A DNA stretch of 12,802 nucleotides from NCBI GenBank assembly GCA_024636595.1, contig JAGXGT010000023.1, positions 1 through 12,802 of the forward strand, read 5' to 3'. Position numbers and translations under genes: made by a program. This document shows positions 6,434-12,802 of the stretch, piece after piece. Position 1 is the stretch's first letter, and each line of letters starts with the position of its first letter. The notes below the pieces were generated by a model, which was given only the letters and a program-made list of their open reading frames with translations, was not told the DNA's origin and did not search any database. Source of the stretch: Sphingomonadales bacterium (GTDB lineage Bacteria; Pseudomonadota; Alphaproteobacteria; Sphingomonadales; Sphingomonadaceae).

Positions 6434-7852
6434 CTAGTCGCCGTACCGCCCTCGCAGATAGCGCCAGCTCGCCCGCAGGCCCAGCGCTTCGCCGCCGATC
6501 GGCCGTCCCGGCTTGGCCGCCGGGCGCCAGGCAAACGTATCGAAATGCGCCCATGGCACCGATTCCGGGGCAAATTTCTTCAGGAAAAGCGCCGCGGTGA
6601 TACACCCGGCAAAGCCGCCGGAGGCACTGTTGACGCAATCGGCAATCGGGCTGCTCAACATCGCATCATAGCCGGACCAGAGAGGCATCTGCCAAAGCGG
6701 GTCGCTTTCATCGTCGCCAGCCTTTAGCAGCCCGTCCGCCATGTCCCGGTCATCGCAGAACATCGCCGGCAAGTCGGGACCCAGGGCCACCCGCGCCGCT
6801 CCGGTCAGCGTTGCAAAATCGATGATCAGTTCCGGCTCTTCCTCACCGGCCAGCGTCAGCGCATCGCCCAGCACCAGCCGTCCTTCGGCATCGGTATTTG
6901 TGATCTCGACGGTCAGCCCCTTGCGGCTGTTCAAGATGTCGCCGGGGCGCACCGCGTTGCCATCGACGGAATTTTCAACCGCCGGAACCAGCAGATGCAG
7001 CCGCACAGGTAGCTTGGCTTCCATCACCAGCCGGGCCAAAGCGATCGCATGGGCCGCCCCGCCCATATCCTTTTTCATCAACAGCATGCCGGTGCCGGAT
7101 TTCATCGACAGACCGCCGGTGTCAAAGGTCACGCCCTTGCCCACAATCGCGATTTTCGGATGGTCGGCCTTGCCCCATTTCAGCTCGATCAACCGCGGTG
7201 CGTGGGCGCGCATCGCCGCCTTGCCGACGCCGTGAATCATCGGGAAATGCTCTTCCAACGTGTCGCCACGCGTGACTTTCACTTCGCCGCCATGCGTTTC
7301 GGACAATTTGTCGACGATGGTTTCAAGCTTGTCCGGCCCCATGTCGGCCGCCGGCGTGTTGACCATATCCCGGACCATCGCGGTTGCTTCGGCCTGCCGC
7401 ACGGCTTCTTCCGCTTGACCGATCGCGTCCTTTACCAGCAGCACACTTGGCCCCTGCCGGTCGGGAAGCTCCTTGTAGCGATCAAATTCATGTTGCGAGA
7501 TCAGCCAGCCGAACAGCGCACCCTTGGCACTGGTCTCGTGCAGGCGATATTTGCCCTCGGGCAGGCTGCTGCCGAGTTTGGCCAGCGACCAGGGATCGAG
7601 CGCTTCATGATCCGGCACCCCGGCGACAACCGAATAATCGCCCGCCACCGCCTTGTCCTCATTCTTGCCAGCCGGCCGGGGCAGCAGCACATAAGTGTCG
7701 GCCTTGCCGACGAATTGCTGGGCGGTGACCAGCGCACGAATGCTATCGGGTTGCCCCTTTAGCCAGCCTTCGAAATTGCCCGCGTCCACGATCTGGATAG
7801 AGCGCGCGGTCTGGCCGGTGTCGGCCTCGATCAATGCCTTAAAATCAGTCAT
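6434..7852 (-). CDS. M17 family leucyl aminopeptidase
   Basis: Two-metal cytoplasmic exopeptidase that removes N-terminal residues from peptides; members usually form hexamers. The 472-residue product has a variable N-terminal domain (about 1-160) and the conserved catalytic domain after it. Metal and catalytic residues are all visible: Lys239 and Asp244 in VGKGVTFDTGG, Lys251, Asp262 in KKDMGG, and Asp321, Glu323 and Arg325 in the M17 signature NTDAEGRL. It starts 39 bases after the stop of the first monooxygenase on the same strand. No good Shine-Dalgarno sequence precedes ATG 7852, so translation may lean on read-in from the gene before. Next downstream is the NlpC/P60 peptidase; together they fit breakdown of muropeptides, but a general dipeptide or tripeptide role is equally possible. 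I give no symbol because pepA/pepB naming is not settled by sequence alone. Confidence 0.94.
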   Translation of the reverse strand: MTDFKALIEADTGQTARSIQIVDAGNFEGWLKGQPDSIRALVTAQQFVGKADTYVLLPRPAGKNEDKAVAGDYSVVAGVPDHEALDPWSLAKLGSSLPEGKYRLHETSAKGALFGWLISQHEFDRYKELPDRQGPSVLLVKDAIGQAEEAVRQAEATAMVRDMVNTPAADMGPDKLETIVDKLSETHGGEVKVTRGDTLEEHFPMIHGVGKAAMRAHAPRLIELKWGKADHPKIAIVGKGVTFDTGGLSMKSGTGMLLMKKDMGGAAHAIALARLVMEAKLPVRLHLLVPAVENSVDGNAVRPGDILNSRKGLTVEITNTDAEGRLVLGDALTLAGEEEPELIIDFATLTGAARVALGPDLPAMFCDDRDMADGLLKAGDDESDPLWQMPLWSGYDAMLSSPIADCVNSASGGFAGCITAALFLKKFAPESVPWAHFDTFAWRPAAKPGRPIGGEALGLRASWRYLRGRYGD

Positions 7853-7891
7853 TTGATCGCTATAGCTACAGATGAGGCCGAGCGCGAGAGT

Positions 7892-9406
7892 CTATTCGGC
7901 GGCAATGGCTTCCGCTGCATCCGGTTCCACGACAGAGCTGATTTGCACCGCGCCGGGCTTGGAAAAGACGATAACACCATCATCCACCGCCTTGTGCCGC
8001 AGATTGATGATATCCTTCGGAAAATTCTGGTTCAGCCGCCACGGCTTGCGGTCGCCCTGCTTCGGCAGATCCTTGATCGCCCGCTGGACATAGCCCGAGC
8101 TGAAATCAAGCATCGGCTCGGTCCCCATCGGTTCGCCAGCCGGCAGGGTCGGGGTCGCGATCGGCGTGCCCTTCTTGTCCATATAGTTGATCAGGCGGCA
8201 GACATATTCGCTGGTCAGATCGGCCTTCAGCGTCCAGCTGGCATTGGTGTAGCCCATCGTCATGCCGAAATTGGGAATGCCGGAGAACATGACCCCTTTG
8301 TAATTGATTTTCTCGCCAAAGTTGACCGGCTGGCCGTCCACCGAAATCGCCGCGCTGCCGCCTGTAAGCATTTTCAGACCGGTGGCAGTAACGATGATAT
8401 CTGCCTCCAGCGTCTTGCCGGATTTCAGCTTGATGCCATCCTTGGTGAAAGTGTCGACATGATCGGTGACGATCGACGCCTTTCCCGATTTGATCGAATC
8501 AAACAAATCACTATCCGGAACCAGGCAGAGCCGCTGATCCCAAGGATTATAGCTCGGCGTGTAATCGGCCATGTTGACATCCTGCCCCATTTCCTCGCGA
8601 ACCATTTCCAGCAGGCGGCCTTTGAACGCCGCCGGTTTCTTGCGCGCCAGATTGAACATGAACAGGCCAAGCAGCACGTTTTTCCAGCGGGTCAGCAGAT
8701 AGGCGAGCTTGGCCGGCAGAAATTTGCGCAGCCGCAAGGCCCATTTGTCTTCGCCGGGTCGCGACACAATATAGGTGGGGGAGCGCTGCAGCATTGTCAC
8801 ATGCTCTGCCGTGTCCGCCATAGAGGGGATCAGGGTCACCGCCGTCGCGCCGCTGCCGATCACCACGACCTTCTTGCCGCTATAATCGAGATCCTCTGGC
8901 CAGAATTGCGGATGGACAATTTCTCCGGCAAAGTCCGCCTTGCCGGCAAAGTCGGGATTATGGCCTTCCTCATAGCTGTAATAGCCAGAGCACATGTGCA
9001 GGAAATTGCATTTCACGGTGTGGAGGGAGCCATCGCCGTGCTGCAGGCTCACCGTCCACAGCGCTTCTTCGCTCGACCAGTCGGCATCGACCACCTTGTG
9101 GTTGAACCGGATCTTGTCCTCCAGGTCATATTCCTCGACGGTTTCATGGAGATAGTTCAGTATCGATGGCGCGTCGGCGATCGCGCGGCGCGCGGTCCAG
9201 GGTTTGAAATTATAGCCCAAGGTATACATGTCGCTGTCGGAACGGATGCCCGGATATTTGAACAGATCCCAGGTGCCGCCAAGCCGCTCGCGCGCCTCGA
9301 CAATGGCAAAGCTTTTGCCGGGGCATCTTTTGGTCAGATGGACCGCCGCGCCGATACCCGAAAGACCGGCACCAACAATCAGAACGTCAAGAATCTTATT
9401 TTCCAT
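7892..9406 (-). CDS. flavin-containing monooxygenase, Baeyer-Villiger type (EtaA-like), copy 1
   Basis: FAD- and NADPH-dependent monooxygenase expected to insert oxygen into ketones or oxidise sulfur or nitrogen compounds. The 504-residue product shows the FAD Rossmann motif GAGLSG (12-17) and GGTW (43-46). The type I Baeyer-Villiger fingerprint F-x-G-x3-H-x3-W-P is intact as FAGEIVHPQFWP (159-170), and the NADPH Rossmann motif IGSGATA is at 183-189. Closest remembered relatives are the mycobacterial EtaA/EthA group. No signal peptide, so cytoplasmic. It is paralogous to the monooxygenase at 9890-11434: in the first ~110 aligned residues about two thirds are identical by eye. A perfect 7-base inverted repeat lies 11 bases upstream, and AGGG gives the ribosome site. 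The substrate cannot be read from sequence. Confidence 0.93.
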   Translation of the reverse strand: MENKILDVLIVGAGLSGIGAAVHLTKRCPGKSFAIVEARERLGGTWDLFKYPGIRSDSDMYTLGYNFKPWTARRAIADAPSILNYLHETVEEYDLEDKIRFNHKVVDADWSSEEALWTVSLQHGDGSLHTVKCNFLHMCSGYYSYEEGHNPDFAGKADFAGEIVHPQFWPEDLDYSGKKVVVIGSGATAVTLIPSMADTAEHVTMLQRSPTYIVSRPGEDKWALRLRKFLPAKLAYLLTRWKNVLLGLFMFNLARKKPAAFKGRLLEMVREEMGQDVNMADYTPSYNPWDQRLCLVPDSDLFDSIKSGKASIVTDHVDTFTKDGIKLKSGKTLEADIIVTATGLKMLTGGSAAISVDGQPVNFGEKINYKGVMFSGIPNFGMTMGYTNASWTLKADLTSEYVCRLINYMDKKGTPIATPTLPAGEPMGTEPMLDFSSGYVQRAIKDLPKQGDRKPWRLNQNFPKDIINLRHKAVDDGVIVFSKPGAVQISSVVEPDAAEAIAAE

Positions 9407-9417
9407 TCTGCCCTATT

Positions 9418-9435
9418 ACTGACATTGGTGTCAGT
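9418..9435. promoter_or_regulatory. perfect 18-base palindrome, candidate repressor operator for monooxygenase copy 1
   Basis: ACTGACATTGGTGTCAGT: two perfect 7-base arms around a 4-base centre, ending 11 bases before the ATG at 9406. On the minus strand a possible -35 TTGCCA (9441-9436) directly abuts it, so the palindrome would fill the spacer of a promoter, the classic place for repression. The matching -10 (TAATAG) is poor and overlaps the AGGG ribosome site, so the promoter assignment is weak. Size and symmetry fit a dimeric helix-turn-helix regulator such as a TetR-family protein. No regulator gene is in the window. Confidence 0.55.
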
Positions 9436-9460
9436 TGGCAATAGAGTGGTTTTCGATGGT

Positions 9461-9793
9461 TTATTCGCTGAGCAGGGTCAGGCTTCGAAACAGTACGGGA
9501 TCGAGCTTTTCGTCAAAGCGGCAGCCGACATCGCCATCCCGGCACCACATCGCGGTGGCGGTAATCGGGCTGCTGTCTGCGAACCGCAGCCAGACCCGGC
9601 TACCCTCGGCAAACGTACTGTCGCTCGAGACTCGGCAGCCATAGACCGACACATCGACCAGTTCGCCGGTCTTCGCGGTTTTGCCATGCTGTCTGATCGC
9701 GGTGCGCTGGATCTGGACCGGGTGACGATATGCCTTGCGCTGTTCTAGCCGCGCGGGATTGACCGCACGATATTGCGAATTCATATAACCCAT
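9461..9793 (-). CDS. single-domain PilZ protein
   Basis: PilZ domains bind cyclic di-GMP and relay it to motility, polysaccharide or other outputs. The 110-residue product is essentially one PilZ domain. RKAYR at 19-23 supplies the RxxxR c-di-GMP motif, and DVSVYG at 47-52 supplies the D/N-x-S-x2-G motif with the usual spacing, followed by beta-strand segments ending in GDVGCRF (87-93). Both binding motifs are complete, so binding is expected. No membrane segment or partner domain. ATG 9793 has a strong GGAAGGGG ahead of it; ATG 9784 is a possible later start. It sits between the two monooxygenase genes on the same strand, 54 bases before copy 1 and 96 after copy 2. A GGDEF-EAL gene lies just upstream of copy 2. 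Confidence 0.87.
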   Translation of the reverse strand: MGYMNSQYRAVNPARLEQRKAYRHPVQIQRTAIRQHGKTAKTGELVDVSVYGCRVSSDSTFAEGSRVWLRFADSSPITATAMWCRDGDVGCRFDEKLDPVLFRSLTLLSE

Positions 9794-9797
9794 TATT

Positions 9798-9818
9798 AGC
9801 CCCTTCCGCAGAAGGGCT
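9798..9818 (-). promoter_or_regulatory. hairpin covering the PilZ ribosome binding site
   Basis: On the minus strand AGCCCTTC (9818-9811), loop TGCG, and GAAGGGGCT (9806-9798) pair over eight bases with one bulged G. The 3' arm is the Shine-Dalgarno sequence of the PilZ gene, whose ATG follows four bases later at 9793. Folding would hide the ribosome site. No T-run follows, so it is a poor candidate for the terminator of the upstream monooxygenase gene. Structure predicted by eye. Confidence 0.5.
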
Positions 9819-9889
9819 TAGAGCGTTCTGCTCAACAAAACGTTAAGCAACAGGCAGCAGAGTCAGCCTCCCCTACCGCACCAGCGAAT

Positions 9890-11434
9890 TCATTCTGCAG
9901 CTTCGAGCGCCGCCTCGCTATGACCGGCGTCCTGCTGTGAATTGGGACCATAAAACTGGATCACCCCGTCATCGACGGGATCGTTGAGCAGGACGTTCCT
10001 GTCGAACAGATAATCCTGGTTCAGTTTCCACGGCATCGCCGTGCTGTTGCGCGGCAATTCGCTGATCGAACGCTGGATATAGCCGGACGAAAAATCAAAC
10101 AGTTGCTGCTGCTCCAGTTCCTTGTTCAGCACCGGATTGGCGATCCGCGTCGATGTCGCGTCCATATGGTTGAGTATACGGCAGGCAAATTCGGACACGA
10201 TATCCGCCTTCAGCGTCCACGACGCGTTGAGATAGCCGAACACAATCGCCAGATTGGGAATGTCGGAGAACATGCAGCCCTTGTAATAATAATGATCGGG
10301 CCAGTGCACCGGCTTGCCGTCGACCGAGAAAGCCACCTTGCCGGCAACCGCCAGCTTCAGGCCGGTGGCGGTAACAATCACATCCGCATCCAGTGTCTCG
10401 CCCGATTTCAGCGTGATGCCACTCTCGGTCACCGTTTCGATATGGCCGGTCTTCAGATCGGCCGTGCCCGCGGCAATCGCCTTGAACATGTCGCCGTCCG
10501 GTACCAGGCACAGGCGCTGCTCCCACGGGCCGTAAGGCGGTGTGTAATCTTCCTTCACATATTTATCGCCAAGCTCTTTTTTCATCGGTTTTTCGAGCTT
10601 GTCGATGACCTTTTGCGGATTGTCGCGCGCCATCCGGAACGTAAGGTCCTGCAACTTCACATTTTTCCAACGGGTGATCTTGTAGGCCCAGCTTTCCGGC
10701 ATGATCTTGCGCAGAAAATTGGCCAGCCAGTCCTTCGAGGGCGCCGACGCGTACCAGGTTGGCGTCCGCTGCAGCATCGTTACATGGCTGGCTTTTTCCG
10801 CCAGCACCGGCACGATCGTCACCGCGGTGGCACCGCTGCCAATGATCACCACCTTCTTTCCCGCATAATCAAAGTCCTTGGGCCAGAATTGCGGATGCAC
10901 GACATCGCCCTTGAAATTAGCGAGCCCCTGTATCTGCGGATCATACGGGCTGTCATAATCATAATAGCCGGCCCCCATATAGAGGAAATTGGCGTGCATG
11001 ATGGCCGTGCTGCCGTCAGACTTCTCCGCCGCCACTGTCCAGCGCGCGTCTTCGCTCGACCAACTGGCCGACAGCACCTTGTGGCCAAAATGGATATGCT
11101 TTTCCAGATCATGCTTGGCCTTGATCCGGTGCAGATAGTTCATGATCGAGGGCCCGTCTGCGATCGACTTCTGCTCGGTCCACGGCTCGAACTTGAAACC
11201 CAATGTGTGCATGTCGCTGTCGCTGCGGATGCCGGGATATTGAAACAGGTTCCAGGTCCCGCCAATCTCGTCGCGGCGTTCGACAATGGCAAAGCTCTTG
11301 CCCGGACATTTGTCGCGCAAATGGACCGCCATGCCGATCCCGGAAATCCCGGCGCCGACGATCAACACGTCGACGGATTCGATCGCCGCTTCCTTAGGTT
11401 CTGCAAATTTGGTCGCACCAGACTCGGTTGGCAT
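9890..11434 (-). CDS. flavin-containing monooxygenase, Baeyer-Villiger type (EtaA-like), copy 2
   Basis: Paralogue of the enzyme at 7892-9406, with the same expected FAD/NADPH chemistry. With ATG 11434 the product is 514 residues. GAGISG (27-32) and GGTW (58-61) mark the FAD site, FKGDVVHPQFWP (174-185) is an intact Baeyer-Villiger fingerprint, and IGSGATA (198-204) marks NADPH binding. Compared with copy 1 it has about 15 extra residues at the N-terminus and differs through the middle region (230-300) and the C-terminal 60 residues, so a different substrate is plausible. ATG 11434 is chosen because GGGAGAGA lies just upstream and a promoter-like pair precedes it. The longer frame from ATG 11494 would start inside the -35/operator region. 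Its neighbours are the GGDEF-EAL gene upstream and PilZ downstream, all on the minus strand. Confidence 0.93.
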   Translation of the reverse strand: MPTESGATKFAEPKEAAIESVDVLIVGAGISGIGMAVHLRDKCPGKSFAIVERRDEIGGTWNLFQYPGIRSDSDMHTLGFKFEPWTEQKSIADGPSIMNYLHRIKAKHDLEKHIHFGHKVLSASWSSEDARWTVAAEKSDGSTAIMHANFLYMGAGYYDYDSPYDPQIQGLANFKGDVVHPQFWPKDFDYAGKKVVIIGSGATAVTIVPVLAEKASHVTMLQRTPTWYASAPSKDWLANFLRKIMPESWAYKITRWKNVKLQDLTFRMARDNPQKVIDKLEKPMKKELGDKYVKEDYTPPYGPWEQRLCLVPDGDMFKAIAAGTADLKTGHIETVTESGITLKSGETLDADVIVTATGLKLAVAGKVAFSVDGKPVHWPDHYYYKGCMFSDIPNLAIVFGYLNASWTLKADIVSEFACRILNHMDATSTRIANPVLNKELEQQQLFDFSSGYIQRSISELPRNSTAMPWKLNQDYLFDRNVLLNDPVDDGVIQFYGPNSQQDAGHSEAALEAAE

Positions 11435-11438
11435 GCCG

Positions 11439-11446
11439 TCTCTCCC
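11439..11446 (-). promoter_or_regulatory. ribosome binding site that fixes the start of monooxygenase copy 2
   Basis: GGGAGAGA on the minus strand, four bases before ATG 11434 (seven from the GGGAG core). No comparable site precedes the in-frame ATG at 11494, so this decides the start. Confidence 0.7.
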
Positions 11447-11458
11447 AGCTTTTGCGAT

Positions 11459-11487
11459 GTTATGCCACCGCTGGAAGCCAGTTGCAA
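11459..11487 (-). promoter_or_regulatory. predicted promoter for monooxygenase copy 2
   Basis: On the minus strand TTGCAA (-35, 11487-11482), 17 bases, then CATAAC (-10, 11464-11459), each 4/6 to consensus. Transcription would start near 11452, leaving a short leader that just includes the GGGAGAGA site. Assigned by eye. Confidence 0.4.
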
Positions 11488-11495
11488 ACAACAAT

Positions 11496-11511
11496 TTAAC
11501 TGATCGGTTAA
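11496..11511. promoter_or_regulatory. 16-base near-perfect palindrome, candidate operator for monooxygenase copy 2
   Basis: TTAACTGATCGGTTAA: seven of eight base pairs are symmetric, with only positions 6 and 11 breaking the match. It lies 62 bases before ATG 11434 and 8 bases upstream of the proposed -35 box. The A/T-rich arms around a GATC centre resemble operators of TetR-type dimers. Its sequence differs from the palindrome in front of copy 1, so the two paralogues may answer to different signals. No regulator is encoded in view. Confidence 0.5.
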
Positions 11512-11583
11512 GCCGCCTTGGGACGGCCCAAATACGGCCTCACCGCAATGCCTGCCGGAACCCTTTGCGGCTCGCAGCGCAGC

Positions 11584-12802
11584 TTAGCCGATCTTGCGCT
11601 TGGCATAATTGAGTTTGCTCTTTTTTGTCAGGATGTCATCAAGCACCGCCGGTTTTGATCGGGACTGCACGACCCGCCCTTCAATCTCGCTCGCCTGAAT
11701 GGCCTTGCTGAACAAATGCCCCTGGACCTGCTTGCACCCTGCCAGCTTGACCTGAGCGAGCTGCTCCTCGCTCTCTATCCCCTCGGCGGTCGTAATCATG
11801 CCCAGACTCGAGGCAAGCCCGGTGACCGCGCGAATGATCGCCTGACAATCTCCCCGGCTATCGACGTCATCGACGAAGCACCGGTCGATCTTGATCTTGT
11901 CGAACGGAAAGCTGCGCAAATAATTGAACGAGCTGTAGCCGGTGCCGAAATCATCCAGCGCAATCTTGACGCCGAGCGAGTGAATCTTCTTCAGCAGATC
12001 AAAATTGGACTGGTTGTGGCTCATGATCACGGTTTCGGTGATTTCCAGTTCCAGCCGATGCGCTTCCACACCCGCTGACGCCAGCCCGTGGACGATGGTC
12101 GGCAATAGATTGGAGCTGCGCATCTGCGCCGGCGACAGGTTGACCGAAACGCTCAGATCGTCGGGCCAGTTTCTCAGTTCGAGAAGCGCCGTCCGGATCA
12201 CCCATTCTCCCAGTTGGATGATCAACCCCGTTGCTTCGGCAACCGGAATGAACTGGTTGGGCATGACCGTGCCCTTGGTCGGATGATTCCAGCGCACCAG
12301 TGCTTCATAGCCGATCCGGCTTTCGCTTTCGATATCGAACAACGGTTGATAATGAAGCTCGAATTCATTCCGTTTAAAGGCGGATTGCAGGTCCAGTTCC
12401 AGCGACCGGCGGTCCTGCAGCGCCTGCAACATCTGCGGTTCAAAGATCGTCACCCGTCCGCGACCATTCTCCTTCGATCGGTACAGCGCGATATCCGCGC
12501 ATTGCAACAGATCTTCCGCGTTATCCAGATTGTCGGTCGACACCGCAATCCCGATGCTGATGCCCCAGGACAGCTTGTGGCCGTCGATCACCAGCGGATC
12601 GGATATATTGTCGACGATGCCGGATGCCACTCTGGCGACATCCTCGCTGGTCTTGAGCCGGCTCAGGCAGATGGCGAACTCGTCACCGCTCAACCGGGAG
12701 ACAATGTCATCAGCCCTGACCGCCTCGGCCAGCCGCTTGCCGACCGCTTGCAAGACCCGGTCGCCGGCGCTGTGCCCCAATGTATCGTTGATCGCCTTGA
12801 AC
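11584..12802 (-). CDS. GGDEF-EAL (diguanylate cyclase / c-di-GMP phosphodiesterase) protein, C-terminal part (partial)
   Basis: Signalling enzyme of cyclic di-GMP turnover. The reading frame continues past the window edge, so the start and any sensor domain are missing; about 405 residues are visible. The fragment opens inside the GGDEF domain at FKAINDTLGHSAGD, a normal GGDEF sequence. Counting from that Leu (the codon at 12780), the signature is SGDEF (31-35) instead of GGDEF, with an RADD inhibitory site (22-25) five residues before it. The EAL domain (about 125-370) keeps its motifs: EAL (159-161), NLSPAQ with Asn214, EITE (246-249), DDFGTGYSS with Asp276-Asp277, KIKID with Lys297, EGIE with Glu333 and QGHLF with Gln353. 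Phosphodiesterase activity is therefore expected; cyclase activity with SGDEF is uncertain. It ends 149 bases before the second monooxygenase gene. Confidence 0.95.
   Translation of the reverse strand, partial: FKAINDTLGHSAGDRVLQAVGKRLAEAVRADDIVSRLSGDEFAICLSRLKTSEDVARVASGIVDNISDPLVIDGHKLSWGISIGIAVSTDNLDNAEDLLQCADIALYRSKENGRGRVTIFEPQMLQALQDRRSLELDLQSAFKRNEFELHYQPLFDIESESRIGYEALVRWNHPTKGTVMPNQFIPVAEATGLIIQLGEWVIRTALLELRNWPDDLSVSVNLSPAQMRSSNLLPTIVHGLASAGVEAHRLELEITETVIMSHNQSNFDLLKKIHSLGVKIALDDFGTGYSSFNYLRSFPFDKIKIDRCFVDDVDSRGDCQAIIRAVTGLASSLGMITTAEGIESEEQLAQVKLAGCKQVQGHLFSKAIQASEIEGRVVQSRSKPAVLDDILTKKSKLNYAKRKIG

Noticed and set aside
7853..9748. A 631-codon open frame on the plus strand opposite monooxygenase copy 1 and PilZ
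   Set aside because: It is a GC-driven antisense shadow. Its protein shows no family motif and runs through two well-supported genes on the other strand.
9798..9818. Intrinsic terminator of monooxygenase copy 2
   Set aside because: The hairpin is not followed by a T-run on the minus strand and overlaps the PilZ ribosome site.
11434..11494. Longer start of monooxygenase copy 2 at ATG 11494
   Set aside because: The 20 extra residues do not resemble the family, the ATG falls next to the palindrome and upstream of the promoter-like boxes, and no ribosome site precedes it.
10103..11503. A 466-codon open frame on the plus strand opposite monooxygenase copy 2
   Set aside because: Same reason: the composition is Arg/His-rich shadow sequence without motifs, and the opposite strand has a complete monooxygenase.
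11496..11511. Possible CtrA site (two TTAA half-sites) before monooxygenase copy 2
   Set aside because: The half-sites are eight bases apart, whereas the known consensus is TTAA-N7-TTAA, and the GATC-centred symmetry fits a dimeric repressor better.

Overview
The window looks like ordinary chromosomal DNA of an alphaproteobacterium, most likely a sphingomonad. This is inferred from moderately high GC, the ctaC-ctaD and pyrE-pdxJ-acpS-lepB gene orders, a short type 2 ArgC, and two EtaA-like flavin monooxygenases. No database search was possible, so the lineage is a judgement from family knowledge. Coding density is high and no gap exceeds about 240 bases. I see no tRNA, rRNA, CRISPR array, insertion sequence, phage gene or attachment site.

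Left part (1-4424). Two divergent units share a control region at 1552-1790. Leftward run ctaC and ctaD, subunits II and I of an aa3-type cytochrome c oxidase; ctaD is cut by the window edge. Rightward run pyrE, pdxJ, acpS and lepB, for pyrimidine, vitamin B6, lipid-carrier activation and protein export. The first three start with GTG, and pyrE/pdxJ and pdxJ/acpS overlap by 4 bases, a translationally coupled housekeeping operon.

Middle part (4442-9406, all minus strand). In transcription order these are a first flavin monooxygenase, an M17 leucyl-type aminopeptidase, an NlpC/P60 peptidase with SH3-like domains and no visible signal peptide, and argC. NlpC/P60 and argC are 8 bases apart. The two peptidases together suggest cytoplasmic breakdown of murein peptides, although substrates are not shown by the sequence.

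Right part (9418-12802, minus strand). A small PilZ protein (c-di-GMP receptor type), a second monooxygenase paralogous to the first, and a GGDEF-EAL protein (c-di-GMP synthesis and breakdown) cut by the right edge. Each monooxygenase has its own, different palindrome just upstream, which looks like an operator for a dimeric repressor such as a TetR-family protein; no regulator gene is in the window. The PilZ ribosome binding site lies in a predicted hairpin.

I do not see a clearly undescribed system. The most unusual part is the paired monooxygenases with distinct operator-like palindromes, interleaved with c-di-GMP genes.
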